A DNA stretch of 64,000 nt from Eubacterium multiforme (GCF_030813415.1 NZ_JAUSUF010000010.1:1-64000); one strand, 5' to 3'. Positions 48,337-57,346 are shown, numbered from the stretch's first letter. The notes: generated by a model not told the origin, from the sequence alone. Program-made: numbers and translations.

Positions 48337-48972
48337 TTAAATATATTTTTTCTTATCTTCCCATTTACAAATATGGTTTAATGGACATTCAAAACATTTT
48401 GGTCTTTGAGATGAACAGCATCTTCTTCCGTGAAATATTAAAAGATGGTGTGTAAGAGACCATTCTTTTTTTGGTAATTCCTTTTGAAGTTGTTTTTCCA
48501 CTTCTAAAACATTATTTGAATTTGCAAGACCTAATCTATTTGAAACCCTAAAAACATGGGTATCAACTGCAATTGAAGGCACTCCAAAGGCATTAGATAA
48601 AACTACATTTGCAGTTTTTCTTCCTGCACCTGCTAAAGACATTATTCCTTCCATTGTTTTTGGTACTTCCCCATTAAAATTTTCTTTAAGTTGTCTGCAC
48701 ATAAGAACTAAATTTTTTGCTTTATTTCTATATAATCCAATTTGCTTTATTCTCTTTTCTAAATCTTCATTTGTAAGAGTTAAAAAAGAATCTAAATCTG
48801 GATAATCTCTAAATAATGTTTCTGTAACTTCATTAACTTTTTTATCTGTTGTTTGAGCAGATAAAATTGTAGCAACTAAAAGTTGAAATGGTGAATTATA
48901 ATTTAATTCACACTTAGCATCTGGATATGTTTCCTTTAATATTTCAAGTATTTCTTTAGTTCTCTTTTTCAT
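48337..48972 (-). CDS. nth: Endonuclease III
   Basis: A base-excision DNA glycosylase/AP lyase of 211 residues. The helix-hairpin-helix reads MSLAGAGRKTANVVL, followed by the catalytic Asp in AVDTHVFRVSNRLG. A C-terminal 4Fe-4S loop (CCSSQRPKCFECPLNHIC) is present. The catalytic Lys is in LSAQTTDKKV. The start I choose is ATG 48972 (MKKRTKE), preceded by AGAGGTG; a longer frame would overlap plsC. It lies ten bases downstream of plsC and is probably co-transcribed. Confidence 0.96.
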   Translation of the reverse strand: MKKRTKEILEILKETYPDAKCELNYNSPFQLLVATILSAQTTDKKVNEVTETLFRDYPDLDSFLTLTNEDLEKRIKQIGLYRNKAKNLVLMCRQLKENFNGEVPKTMEGIMSLAGAGRKTANVVLSNAFGVPSIAVDTHVFRVSNRLGLANSNNVLEVEKQLQKELPKKEWSLTHHLLIFHGRRCCSSQRPKCFECPLNHICKWEDKKKYI

Positions 48973-48982
48973 GTTTACACCT

Positions 48983-49690
48983 CTAATCTTTATAAACACC
49001 CCTATAACTTTCAGGTAAAAGATTTGCTATAGACTTCATAAGTACATTAAGACATCTATCATCATACTCATGCTTAGTTTCTTCTTTTTCTTTTTTTGGA
49101 AGAACTACTGGATCACCAAAATTAATTGTTACATCTGCATCTTGCCATTCTTCCCCACCCATATCTCCATCAGAACATATAGGTAAAAGTTTATCTGTTC
49201 CACTCATTCCAATTGGAACTACTGTAGCATTTTTAATTTTTGCAAGAAGTAATACTCCCTTCTTTCCTTCAATTAAAGCACCAGTTCTACTTCTTGTACC
49301 TTCTGGGAAAATTAAAATATTTTCTCCACCCCTTACTGCCTTAACCATTTTAGTCATTGCTTCCTTATCAGCAGTATTAGGCTTTATAGTTATATTTTTA
49401 ACCATTTTTATTCCTATATTTGTTATTGGGTCATTTGATAATTTAATTCCCGCTATAAAATATGGATCAAAATCTTTTTTTAATATTTTATTTAAAACTA
49501 ATCCATCTGAATTGCTTAAATGATTGCATATAAATACTATTGGTTTATCTATTTTTTTTAATTTTTCATATCCGTTAATTTGTATATTTGCATGTTTTTT
49601 TATGTATCCATCTGTTATTTTTTTGCCAGCAAACACAACTAAATTTTCTGGTAATACTCCTATAATTTTCGCCATAAATGGTGATAACAT
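48983..49690 (-). CDS. plsC: 1-acyl-sn-glycerol-3-phosphate acyltransferase
   Basis: A membrane-associated acyltransferase of about 235 residues making phosphatidic acid. The acyltransferase motif NHLSNSDG (NHx4D) and the phosphate-binding FPEGTRSRTG are present in order. The ATG at 49690 (MLSPFMAKI) follows AGGTGG at eight bases and is a better start than the GTG four codons upstream. Likely operon with nth. Confidence 0.92.
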   Translation of the reverse strand: MLSPFMAKIIGVLPENLVVFAGKKITDGYIKKHANIQINGYEKLKKIDKPIVFICNHLSNSDGLVLNKILKKDFDPYFIAGIKLSNDPITNIGIKMVKNITIKPNTADKEAMTKMVKAVRGGENILIFPEGTRSRTGALIEGKKGVLLLAKIKNATVVPIGMSGTDKLLPICSDGDMGGEEWQDADVTINFGDPVVLPKKEKEETKHEYDDRCLNVLMKSIANLLPESYRGVYKD

Positions 49691-49748
49691 AAGATATTCC
49701 ACCTACTTCCTAAATATATTAATCTAAAATATATTATATTCTAGTTAT

Positions 49749-50741
49749 TTATAAAAGTCTATCTATATAACTATTAATATAAGGAGACTCACTTTTTATA
49801 TCTCCTATATCTTCCTTCTTATATTTTACTTTTCTTATTATTGCATTTCTTATTAAGGTGTTTTTTCCTCTCCAGCCACAGGAAGTAATTTTATAAGTAT
49901 TTTTAAAATCTGCATTTTTAAGATTTATTATAAAATCTTCATTATCAAATTTCATAAATTCCTCTATTTTAAATTCTTTTAATTTAGTAACTTTAGCATT
50001 CTCATTATAAGGACACTTCATTTGACAGCTGTCGCATCCAAAAATTCTTCCATTTAACAAATTAATTTCCTTATCACTTAAATCTTTCTTTTGAGTTAAA
50101 TAAGATAAACAAATATTTGGATTTTTTCTAAATGAATTTATTGATTTTGTTTGGCATTCCTTAAAGCAAATATTACATTCTTTGCATTCATAATATTTAT
50201 TTATATTATTAAAATTAGTTTTATCTTCCTCATAAATTTCTAAATCAGTTATTATTTCCCCTAAAAAAACATAGGATCCATATTCCTTTGTAATAAGCAT
50301 ATTATTTTTACCTATAAATCCAATTCCAGAAAGAGCCCCAATATATCTTTCAGGTAAACTATTGCTATCTACAAGGGCAACTGACTCCCCACCTAACTCT
50401 TTAATAAATTCACATATTTTTTCTAAATAAGAATGAACAACTCTATGATAATCTAGTCCCTTTGTATATACTGAAAAACCATTATCACAAAAACTTTCAG
50501 AAGTAGCATAAGGGAAAGCTATAGAAATTATAGTCTTTCCCTCTTCCATATAAATATTTGGTTTTATTCTTTTATCTATGTCTTTCTCTTCAAATTCATT
50601 TTCTAAAGAAAGTTTCTTTCTATTATTATAGAATTCTCTAAGTTCTTCAAAATCTCTGCATTTTATAAAACCAATTAAATCTAAATTTAAGGTTTTGCAA
50701 AATTCTAATATTTTTCTTCTCTTTTCCATGCCTTTACTCAT
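49749..50741 (-). CDS. queG: Epoxyqueuosine reductase (QueG-like)
   Basis: A cobalamin- and Fe-S-dependent reductase of 330 residues for the last step of queuosine synthesis in tRNA. The N-terminal DUF1730-type region (about 50-150) includes GLDYHRVVHSYLEK, and GFIGKNNMLIT follows. Two 4Fe-4S motifs are CKECNICFKECQTKSI and CDSCQMKCPYN. It is somewhat shorter than the Escherichia enzyme because a C-terminal HEAT-like part is reduced. No other que genes are here. It stands 31 bases downstream of cysE and may share its transcript. Confidence 0.85.
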   Translation of the reverse strand: MSKGMEKRRKILEFCKTLNLDLIGFIKCRDFEELREFYNNRKKLSLENEFEEKDIDKRIKPNIYMEEGKTIISIAFPYATSESFCDNGFSVYTKGLDYHRVVHSYLEKICEFIKELGGESVALVDSNSLPERYIGALSGIGFIGKNNMLITKEYGSYVFLGEIITDLEIYEEDKTNFNNINKYYECKECNICFKECQTKSINSFRKNPNICLSYLTQKKDLSDKEINLLNGRIFGCDSCQMKCPYNENAKVTKLKEFKIEEFMKFDNEDFIINLKNADFKNTYKITSCGWRGKNTLIRNAIIRKVKYKKEDIGDIKSESPYINSYIDRLL

Positions 50742-50772
50742 TCTATTTTATTTTCTCCTAAAGTAATTAATT

Positions 50773-51357
50773 TTAAATCACCATATCATTATATATTCTT
50801 TTGCCTTCACCTTTAACATTTTTTATTTCTATTATTTTTGCTTCTGTCTTTTTTATAATCTTAGCTGGTATTCCTACAGCAGTAGAATTATTATTAATAT
50901 TTTTTAATACAACTGAATTAGCTCCAATTTTCACATTATCACCTATATAAATAGGTCCTAAAACTTTAGCTCCAGCTCCTATTATAACATTATTCCCTAC
51001 AGTTGGATGTCTCTTGCCTTTATCTTTTCCAGTTCCACCTAATGTTACTCCATGATATATTGTAACATTATCTCCAACTTCTGCTGTCTCTCCAATTACA
51101 ACACCCATTCCATGGTCAATAAATAATCCCTTACCTATTTTTGCACCTGGATGTATTTCTATTCCTGTAAAAAATCTACTTAATTGAGATATTAATCTTG
51201 CTAGAAAAAAGAATTTATGATTATATAACTTATGAGCTAGTCTATAAACTATTAAGGCATTAACACATGGATATAATAAAAATACTTCTATTTTACTTCT
51301 AGCTGCTGGATCTTCTTCTAATATTCTATTTAAATCATATTTTAAATTTTTAAACAC
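50773..51357 (-). CDS. cysE: Serine O-acetyltransferase
   Basis: A left-handed beta-helix acetyltransferase of 194 residues (short Gram-positive form) that makes O-acetylserine. Hexapeptide repeats run from about residue 65 ([19 protein letters not shown]) to 160, with catalytic His in DHG and in the [18 protein letters not shown] loop. The start is GTG with AGGGGGAG. It follows cysK by 45 bases in the T-box-controlled cysK-cysE operon. Confidence 0.95.
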   Translation of the reverse strand: MFKNLKYDLNRILEEDPAARSKIEVFLLYPCVNALIVYRLAHKLYNHKFFFLARLISQLSRFFTGIEIHPGAKIGKGLFIDHGMGVVIGETAEVGDNVTIYHGVTLGGTGKDKGKRHPTVGNNVIIGAGAKVLGPIYIGDNVKIGANSVVLKNINNNSTAVGIPAKIIKKTEAKIIEIKNVKGEGKRIYNDMVI

Positions 51358-51402
51358 AGCGGGGCTCCCCCTTTTTATTAAACTTATTTTAATGGATTTT
51401 AT

Positions 51403-52308
51403 TTAATCATATAATCCCATTGATATATACTTCTCTCCTCCATCTGGTGCAATTGCTAAAACTTTCTTTCCTTTTCCAAGTTCCTTTGCAACTTGAATTG
51501 CTACAGATAAAGCACTTCCAGCTGAAATACCAATTAAAACTCCTTCATTTACTGCAAATTCTTTAGCAGCTTTAAAAGCTTCATCATCAGTTACACTTCT
51601 AATTTCATCTACATATTCCTCTTTATATATTGAAGGAATAAATCCTGCTCCAATTCCTTGAATTTTATGTGGCCCCGGTTTTCCACCTTGTAAAACTTCT
51701 GAATTTTTTGGTTCTACTGCAACTGTTTTAAGTCCTTTTATATTTTCTTTTAACTTCTTAGAAATTCCTGTAACAGTTCCTCCTGTACCTACACTTGCAA
51801 CAAATACATCTAAATTTGGAATATCCTTTAGAATTTCTTCTGCTGTAGTTTCATAATGTTTTTCTGGATTTGCTATATTTTCAAATTGTTGTGGTATAAA
51901 GTATCCATCTTTTTTTGAAAGCTCCTCTGCTTTTTCAATTGCACCTTTCATTCCCTTACTTCCATCTGTTAAAATAAGTTCTGCTCCATAAGCTTTTATT
52001 AATGCTCTTCTTTCCTCACTCATTGTATCTGGCATAACTATTATAACTTTATATCCCTTTAATCTTCCTATCATAGCAAGGGCAATTCCTGTATTTCCAC
52101 TTGTTGGTTCTACTATAACTGACCCTTCTTTTAAAAGTCCTAATTTTTCAGCTTTTTCAATCATTCCAAGAGCAGCTCTATCTTTAACACTTCCTCCAAC
52201 ATTAAATTTTTCAAGTTTTACATAAACATCAGCCATATTATCTTCAGTATTTTTAATTTTAAGTATTGGTGTATTTCCAATCATTTCTAAACTACTATTG
52301 TAAATCAT
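51403..52308 (-). CDS. cysK: Cysteine synthase (O-acetylserine sulfhydrylase)
   Basis: A pyridoxal-phosphate enzyme of 301 residues that forms cysteine from O-acetylserine and sulfide. KLEKFNVGGSVKDRAA has the PLP Lys, PTSGNTGIALA the substrate loop and VGTGGTVTGIS the phosphate site, and the CysE-tail-binding region GIGAGFIPSIY is present. First gene after a cysteine-specific T-box, so it is induced by uncharged tRNA-Cys. Together with cysE it forms the cysteine biosynthesis unit, opposed in function to the desulfidase-type gene at 3649. Confidence 0.97.
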   Translation of the reverse strand: MIYNSSLEMIGNTPILKIKNTEDNMADVYVKLEKFNVGGSVKDRAALGMIEKAEKLGLLKEGSVIVEPTSGNTGIALAMIGRLKGYKVIIVMPDTMSEERRALIKAYGAELILTDGSKGMKGAIEKAEELSKKDGYFIPQQFENIANPEKHYETTAEEILKDIPNLDVFVASVGTGGTVTGISKKLKENIKGLKTVAVEPKNSEVLQGGKPGPHKIQGIGAGFIPSIYKEEYVDEIRSVTDDEAFKAAKEFAVNEGVLIGISAGSALSVAIQVAKELGKGKKVLAIAPDGGEKYISMGLYD

Positions 52309-52410
52309 ATTAATTCCTCCATTTTTTTATTTTATTTTAAATTTCAAATTTTATTTACTAGTAAAATTAACAATTAATAATTTTTATATTATTTTTAAAT
52401 ATAAAAAAAA

Positions 52411-52694
52411 CTCCTTCTCTAAAATTATAGAGACGAAGTAAAATCCGCGGTTCCACTCTAATTAAATTAGTAAAAACTAATTTCAACTCAATTCAAGCAC
52501 ATTAATATACTTTATCACTATAACGGGTGATTCCGGATAACCTTACTATAACTTTTCTGGTTTTCAACTCCAAAGGGCACTTCATATAAATTCTTGATGA
52601 AAAGTTCTCAGCAATCTTTTCTCTCTGTAATCTTCCTTTATATTACTTTCCTTCTTCTCAGTTTTTAATTCCGAGTATTCTGATATGTTTTATA
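52411..52694 (-). promoter_or_regulatory. T-box riboswitch, cysteine specific
   Basis: The minus-strand leader contains stem I (ACAGAGAGAAAAGATTGCTG), a specifier region ATGAAG-TGC-CC (TGC at 52579-52577, Cys), and the T-box AGTGGAACCGCGG. An imperfect terminator, ACTTCGTCTCT with AGAGAAGGAGT (about 52410-52440), is followed by a T-run. Uncharged tRNA-Cys would allow readthrough into cysK-cysE. Confidence 0.95.
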
Positions 52695-52700
52695 TTTATT

Positions 52701-52728
52701 ATTATATTCTTTCTTTATTTATTGTCAA
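52701..52728 (-). promoter_or_regulatory. cysK-cysE promoter
   Basis: TTGACA (52728-52723) and TATAAT (52706-52701) on the minus strand are 16 bases apart, placing the start at about 52694, at the 5' end of the T-box. Confidence 0.8.
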
Positions 52729-52865
52729 CACTTTTTTTAATTTTATATAATATGTTTTAAAAATTAAAAATTTTTTTCTAAAATAAAAAAAGAATTTTCC
52801 TAAAAACTAAATATTTTAAATTTAGTAATTAAAAAAATCCTTATTTTATAAAAGCTATCTAAAAT
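52729..52865. other. AT-rich spacer after mgsA
   Basis: It holds an AT-only hairpin candidate (CTAAAT...ATTTAG near 52807-52826) that may end the mgsA transcript; nothing stronger is visible. Confidence 0.4.
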
Positions 52866-53300
52866 TTAAAATGTTACATCATCTTCCATTGTAGTTCTTA
52901 CATATTCTTTATCTATAAGAGAAGATTTAAGTAAGAAATCTGATGTTGCTCTATTCATTGCTACTGGTATATCATATAATACTCCAATTCTAAATAAAGC
53001 TTTAACATCTGGATCATGAGGCATTGCTGTAAGTGGATCCCAGAAAAATATCATAAAATCAACTTCTCCATTTATTATTGCAGCACCTATTTGCTGATCT
53101 CCTCCAATAGGACCACTTTTATATGGATGAACTTTAAGTCCTGTTTCTTTTGCAATAAGTTTTGCTGTAGTTCCTGTTCCACAAAGGTTATGTTCCTTTA
53201 ATATTTCCATATGTTCCTTTGCCCATTCTATTAGCTCTTTCTTTTTGTTATCATGAGCTATTAATGCTATGTTCTTTTTCTTTTTAATTGTTACCTTCAC
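52866..53300 (-). CDS. mgsA: Methylglyoxal synthase
   Basis: A homohexameric enzyme of 144 residues that converts dihydroxyacetone phosphate to methylglyoxal, a bypass of lower glycolysis relieving phosphate shortage. ALIAHDNKKKELIEW starts it; the phosphate loop is GTGTTAKLI, and SGPIGGDQQIGA holds the catalytic Asp. FFWDPLTAMPHDPDVKAL is also typical. Single gene with its own promoter near 53472-53500. Confidence 0.96.
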   Translation of the reverse strand: MKVTIKKKKNIALIAHDNKKKELIEWAKEHMEILKEHNLCGTGTTAKLIAKETGLKVHPYKSGPIGGDQQIGAAIINGEVDFMIFFWDPLTAMPHDPDVKALFRIGVLYDIPVAMNRATSDFLLKSSLIDKEYVRTTMEDDVTF

Positions 53301-53591
53301 TATTATTTTCTCCCCTCAAAATTATTTTATCTTGTTAAAACTTATATTAATTTCTAAAAATGATTTAAATATTTCTAAAGGAATTAATTAAAAATAACAT
53401 TAGTTTAAAATATACCTTTAGATTTTATTAAACCGATTTGCCAATCAATATCATATTTAAACATTTACATAATTATAACACAAAAATGCCTTTTCTTGAA
53501 TATTTATGAAATTCCATATTCTTTTACTTTTTTATTTTAATCCAATATACCTTTTAGCTAATATTAATTTAAATCTTATAGATAATAAAAA
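53301..53591 (-). promoter_or_regulatory. mgsA upstream region with extended -10 promoter
   Basis: The only element I can support is a -10 TATAAT (53477-53472) with the extended TG motif and a weak -35 TTCAAG (53500-53495), 17 bases apart on the minus strand. The leader of about 165 bases shows no recognised riboswitch. Confidence 0.55.
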
Positions 53592-53638
53592 AACTTTTTA
53601 TAATTAAGATTTTTAAATCATCCTAATTATAAAAAGTT
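53592..53638 (-). terminator. Terminator of the MgtE-like gene
   Basis: AACTTTTTATAATTA pairs with TAATTATAAAAAGTT around about 17 bases, then a T-run on the minus strand, 11 bases past the stop. Confidence 0.8.
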
Positions 53639-53648
53639 ATTACAATTC

Positions 53649-54917
53649 TTATTTTTCTTTTGCTTTTTTATTTTTCTTTTTCCATAATGGATATAAATAT
53701 TCATCTACAATATCATGAATTATAACTATACCAACTAATCTATCATCTTCATCTACAACAGGTACTGATAAAAGATCATATTTGTTTGCAAGTTCAATTG
53801 CTTCTTCAATATCATCTTCATGTTTTAATACATTAAAATCATCTTCCATTATTTCTTTTAATTTTTTACTACCATCACTTAAAATTAAATCTCTTAAAGA
53901 AATTATACCTTGAAGTTTATCTTCCTTATCTGTTATATAAATATAATACATAACTTCTTCATCTGGTTCCATTTCCTTTAATATATCAACAGTTTCTTTA
54001 ACTGTTATATCCAAATTAAGAGAAATAAAATCCTTTGCCATTATACTACCAACTGTTTCATCTTCATATTCTAGAAGTTCCTTTACTTCATCTGCATCCT
54101 CTTTTTCAAGATTAATTAATATTTTTTCTCTCTCTTCTTCATCAAGTTCATCTAAAAGGTCTGCAATTTCATCACTTGGCATATTTTCTAAAAGTTCTGC
54201 TGCCTTAACTTCTGATAATTCTTTAATTATCTTACCTTTATATTCTTGTTCTAATTCTTCTAAAGCATCTGCTGCTAAATCTTCATCAAGGGATTCAAAT
54301 ACTTGTCTTCTTGATTTACTATCTAGTTCCTCTAATATATCTGCAAGGTCTGCTGGGTGAAGTTTTGAAAGTTTTTGATAAGGTACTTGAAGTTTTAAAT
54401 TATTATTTATCATTTCTAAGGATTCAACATCATCCCACATTAAAACTGTATCATCATAATTTTTTCCTATTATTTTATAAACAAATTTTGCAAGCCAACC
54501 TATTCCCATTCTTCTGTATTTAGCAAGGGGACCAGTTTCTACTGCAACAACTCTGTACTCTCCTGCAATTTTTGCTATTCTTAAATCATCAACTCTAACA
54601 ACTTGCTTACCATTTATATCTACTATCTTTTTATCTAAAAGATGCCTAGATAAAAGGTAGCTATAAGTTCTTGGAAGTATTTCTTTACTTCCCTTTGTTT
54701 TGATGACTACCTTTCCATCATTATCATAAAAATTAATATCTCTAAATTCATAATGATAAATGGAACCATCCTTTTTAACTTTATATCCTATTATTCTTGG
54801 ATATCCATCTTCAGTAGTTACATAAACATCCTTTAATGTTCCCATAACATCATTGAATTCATCATATATTTTATTACCTAATATATTAGTGTATAAAAAA
54901 ACTGTTAATTGTTTCAT
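53649..54917 (-). CDS. MgtE-like cytosolic protein: PRC-type, MgtE-N and CBS domains, no channel
   Basis: A soluble protein of 422 residues. Residues about 10-165 look like two PRC-barrel-type segments (GTLKDVYVTTEDGYPRIIGY and KIVDINGKQVVRVDDLRI). Residues about 185-290 match the acidic superhelical MgtE N-domain (LHPADLADILEELD). Two CBS motifs follow (about 298-410). MgtE Mg2+ channels have the last two parts followed by five membrane helices; here the protein ends after the CBS pair in a basic Lys-rich tail. It may sense Mg2+ or a nucleotide without transporting. A long structured leader precedes it. Function not assigned. Confidence 0.8.
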   Translation of the reverse strand: MKQLTVFLYTNILGNKIYDEFNDVMGTLKDVYVTTEDGYPRIIGYKVKKDGSIYHYEFRDINFYDNDGKVVIKTKGSKEILPRTYSYLLSRHLLDKKIVDINGKQVVRVDDLRIAKIAGEYRVVAVETGPLAKYRRMGIGWLAKFVYKIIGKNYDDTVLMWDDVESLEMINNNLKLQVPYQKLSKLHPADLADILEELDSKSRRQVFESLDEDLAADALEELEQEYKGKIIKELSEVKAAELLENMPSDEIADLLDELDEEEREKILINLEKEDADEVKELLEYEDETVGSIMAKDFISLNLDITVKETVDILKEMEPDEEVMYYIYITDKEDKLQGIISLRDLILSDGSKKLKEIMEDDFNVLKHEDDIEEAIELANKYDLLSVPVVDEDDRLVGIVIIHDIVDEYLYPLWKKKNKKAKEK

Positions 54918-54940
54918 AAAATAGTTTATCTCCCCTCTAT

Positions 54941-55075
54941 TGTCTTAGAGAAACCTAAATAAAACTATCCACTTAAATTAACAGTATCTATCTTTTTAAA
55001 TTTAAATAGAGGTTTTACTCTAAGACATGTTATTGAGTTTTGGTTTATCGCCCAACTGAGGTCCAGCCTCCATCT
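54941..55075 (-). ncRNA. Structured leader RNA of the MgtE-like gene
   Basis: On the minus strand a small hairpin GAGG-CTGGA-CCTC (55070-55058) is followed by the single-stranded GTTGGGCGATAAACC. A long arm comes next: TGTCTTAGAG (55027-55018) pairs with CTCTAAGACA (54950-54941), extended by AAACCT/AGGTTT, enclosing about 50 bases. The RBS GAGGGGAG lies immediately after. I looked for M-box, fluoride, c-di-AMP, TPP, T-box and Mn2+ riboswitch cores and did not find them. It may be an unassigned cis-regulatory RNA. Confidence 0.5.
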
Positions 55076-55129
55076 AAAAACACCATCCTTATTTCTTAAA
55101 ATCTTATAAATTATTGCACAATAAAAAAT

Positions 55130-55150
55130 GGTTTTGCACATAACAAAACC
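55130..55150 (-). terminator. Second hairpin between lipid-kinase gene and MgtE-like leader
   Basis: GGTTTTG pairs with CAAAACC around seven bases and runs into ATTTTTTAT on the minus strand. It lies upstream of the structured leader, more than 100 bases after the kinase terminator, so it either backs up that terminator or ends a short leader transcript. Confidence 0.6.
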
Positions 55151-55269
55151 TTAGTTAGTTTTAACAATAAAGTATATCTACATTTTTATTATATTATATT
55201 CATTAAAAAAGGCAACAACTTTTCATAATTAATCTATAATTTATATATAAAATATAAATATCATAAAAA

Positions 55270-55296
55270 AAACCCTCATAATTTTATGAGAGTTTT
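55270..55296 (-). terminator. Terminator of the lipid kinase gene
   Basis: On the minus strand CTCTCATAA pairs with TTATGAGGG, followed by TTTTTTT; it abuts the kinase stop. Confidence 0.8.
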
Positions 55297-55299
55297 CAT

Positions 55300-56181
55300 T
55301 TATTCTTTTAATCCTAAAATTTCTATACCATCTTTTATACATTGAACTCTTAATGGAAACTCTGGTCCCTTTTCTCCATCTATATCCGTAACAATATCTT
55401 CGTCGCATTCAATTAAAACATCATCTGTTTTAAAATAAACTACCTTTTCTGAATCTAAATGATCTCCCCTTAAAACCTTTAAGAAAAGTGGTAAAAGTTC
55501 AATTAATGGTACAGCTTTAAATAAAATTAAATCAAGCATACCATCTTGTGCATCTGCTTTAGTTGCTAAATTTAAATTTCCTGCTGTCTTTCCATTAAAT
55601 AATAATAATAAGTACATTTCTCCATCATAATTATATTGTTTCGATTTTAAATTTACTTTAAGTCTTCTAAAATTAGGTAATTCTTCTAACCCCTTAATAT
55701 AATATGCTAGCTTTCCTATTGCATTTTTAAGATGTACATCAGTTTTTTGTGATATATCAGTGAAAAGTCCTGTACTTGCAACATTTATAAAATATTTATC
55801 ATTTATTTTACCAATATCCACTTTTTGTGGTTTTGACTTAATTATTCTATTACATGCCTCTTTTATATTACTAGGCATCTCCAAAAACTTACCAAAGTCA
55901 TTTGCTGTTCCAACTGGAAGTATTGCTATTGGAAGTTTTATATTTCTTTTCATCATTGCATTTAAAACAGTATCTACTGTTCCATCCCCTCCTGCTATAA
56001 GAACATATGAATAACTTTCATCAATACAATCTAAAGCTTCAATTGTTTCTTGTTCTCTGCTTATTCTATATGGAACTATCTGATATCCTGCTTTATGATG
56101 AATTTTTATAACATTATCTAGTTCATTTATTATTGCATTTTCTCCAGAATAGGGATTATAAATGAAACGTACTTTTTTCAT
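55300..56181 (-). CDS. Diacylglycerol/lipid kinase (YegS/DgkB family)
   Basis: A cytosolic lipid kinase of 293 residues. The nucleotide-binding loop is in VLIAGGDGTVDTVLNAMMK (about 55-73), with LPVGTANDFGKFL next, then the two-domain DAGK catalytic fold. It phosphorylates diacylglycerol or a related lipid to recycle it into phospholipid synthesis. The ATG at 56181 lies nine bases after AAGGAGG; an ATG two codons earlier is only three bases away from it. It is divergent from pssA, another phospholipid gene. Confidence 0.9.
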   Translation of the reverse strand: MKKVRFIYNPYSGENAIINELDNVIKIHHKAGYQIVPYRISREQETIEALDCIDESYSYVLIAGGDGTVDTVLNAMMKRNIKLPIAILPVGTANDFGKFLEMPSNIKEACNRIIKSKPQKVDIGKINDKYFINVASTGLFTDISQKTDVHLKNAIGKLAYYIKGLEELPNFRRLKVNLKSKQYNYDGEMYLLLLFNGKTAGNLNLATKADAQDGMLDLILFKAVPLIELLPLFLKVLRGDHLDSEKVVYFKTDDVLIECDEDIVTDIDGEKGPEFPLRVQCIKDGIEILGLKE

Positions 56182-56393
56182 TATCATATTCCTCCTTGTT
56201 ATAGCATTAATTTATATTATACCTGTCACTTTTTACATTGTCTACTAATTTAAAAACATGATAAATCCATTATAAACTTACAATTAATAGTACCTAAATT
56301 TTTTCTTAAATCTTTTTTTATCCTTAGTAATATAATAATTTGTATGCTATAATTACTTATTGTAAGTTATTTATGATTTTTAGGAGTGGTTAT

Positions 56394-56930
56394 ATGAAAA
56401 AAAGTTGTATTCCTAATATATTTACCTTTATTAATTTATCATGTGGAGTTTTATCAATTTTATCAACTTTCACTGATGGAGGAAAATATATTCAAGCTGC
56501 TATACTGATATTGCTAGCAGGTTTAGTAGACAGATATGATGGAAGGATTGCTAGATATTTACAAGTGTCAAGTGAAGTTGGTAAAGAATTAGATTCTTTA
56601 GCTGATCTTGTATCATTTGGAGTTGCTCCTTCACTTTTAATATATTCTTTATTTAATTTAAAAGAATTTGGTCCATTAGGACTATTAGGTTACATAATCC
56701 TTTTAGCTTTCCCAATTTGTGGAGCTTTTAGATTAGCTAGATACAACATATCTACATTTAATGGTGTATTTACAGGAATACCTATTACAATTGCAGGTTG
56801 TTTCATGGCATTTTTTGCAATTATAGCAATTTATATTAAAATAGAAAATATTAATACAATAATACCAGCAATATTAATGATTTTAGGATCATATTTAATG
56901 GTAAGTAATTTAAAATTAAAGAAATTATAA
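56394..56930 (+). CDS. pssA: CDP-diacylglycerol-serine O-phosphatidyltransferase
   Basis: A membrane enzyme of 178 residues that makes phosphatidylserine. The CDP-alcohol transferase motif is visible as DRYDGRIAR (about residues 45-53), then GKELDSLAD (about 62-70), holding the catalytic aspartates. Several hydrophobic helices follow (LGYIILLAFPICGAFRLARY; IPITIAGCFMAFFAI). I use ATG 56394, which has TAGGAGTGG upstream; a TTG 18 codons earlier is unlikely. No psd gene is next to it here. A bidirectional terminator follows. Confidence 0.92.
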   Translation: MKKSCIPNIFTFINLSCGVLSILSTFTDGGKYIQAAILILLAGLVDRYDGRIARYLQVSSEVGKELDSLADLVSFGVAPSLLIYSLFNLKEFGPLGLLGYIILLAFPICGAFRLARYNISTFNGVFTGIPITIAGCFMAFFAIIAIYIKIENINTIIPAILMILGSYLMVSNLKLKKL

Positions 56931-56935
56931 TTTTT

Positions 56936-56964
56936 ATATCCCAGGTTTCTATTACCTGGGATAT
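56936..56964. terminator. Bidirectional terminator between pssA and the next gene
   Basis: ATATCCCAGGT pairs with ACCTGGGATAT around seven bases. It serves pssA and the minus-strand gene ending at 56966. Confidence 0.85.
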
Positions 56965-56965
56965 T

Positions 56966-57346
56966 TTATTTTTCATCCTCCCTTTTATGGTGTGGATCAT
57001 TAAAAAAATTAAGTTCATTATTTATTTCTGTTTGAATAACTTCTGTAAGTCCATTTTTTATTTTTCCTTTTTCATAATTTGTTGTAACTATATCATTTTT
57101 AAGCTTACTATACCTTAAATAACTTTCTTGATACTTTTCTATTACATTAAGTAAATCATCAATAACCCCGCCTATTTCATTAACTCTATCTACAGCACTT
57201 TCAACTTCCTTTGTTCTTCTTTCAGATATTGTATTAAGTTCTGATGCACCTGCAACTAAAAGTCTATATGAATCTACATACCTTTTTAATAAATCTGTAA
57301 GTTTTACAAGGTCATCAAAATGCGATGCCATTACTTTTTCGTGCAT
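56966..57346 (-). CDS. Unknown coiled-coil protein
   Basis: A soluble, helical protein of 126 residues that I do not recognise. Leucine/isoleucine heptad-like spacing runs through residues about 10-100 (DDLVKLTDLLKRYVDSYRLL, VNEIGGVIDDLLNVIEKYQE), and the C-terminal tail is charged (DPHHKREDEK). It has a good ribosome site (GTGGAAGGAAT). It has no signal or membrane segment. It lies between pssA and the sporulation operon but has its own terminators around it. Confidence 0.7.
   Translation of the reverse strand: MHEKVMASHFDDLVKLTDLLKRYVDSYRLLVAGASELNTISERRTKEVESAVDRVNEIGGVIDDLLNVIEKYQESYLRYSKLKNDIVTTNYEKGKIKNGLTEVIQTEINNELNFFNDPHHKREDEK

Noticed and set aside
54918-55160. M-box Mg2+ riboswitch upstream of the MgtE-like gene
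   Set aside because: Expected from the gene family, but the conserved M-box core (GAGGCTCC... with GCTGCCC and CCAATGGGTCA) is not present; kept only as an unassigned leader.
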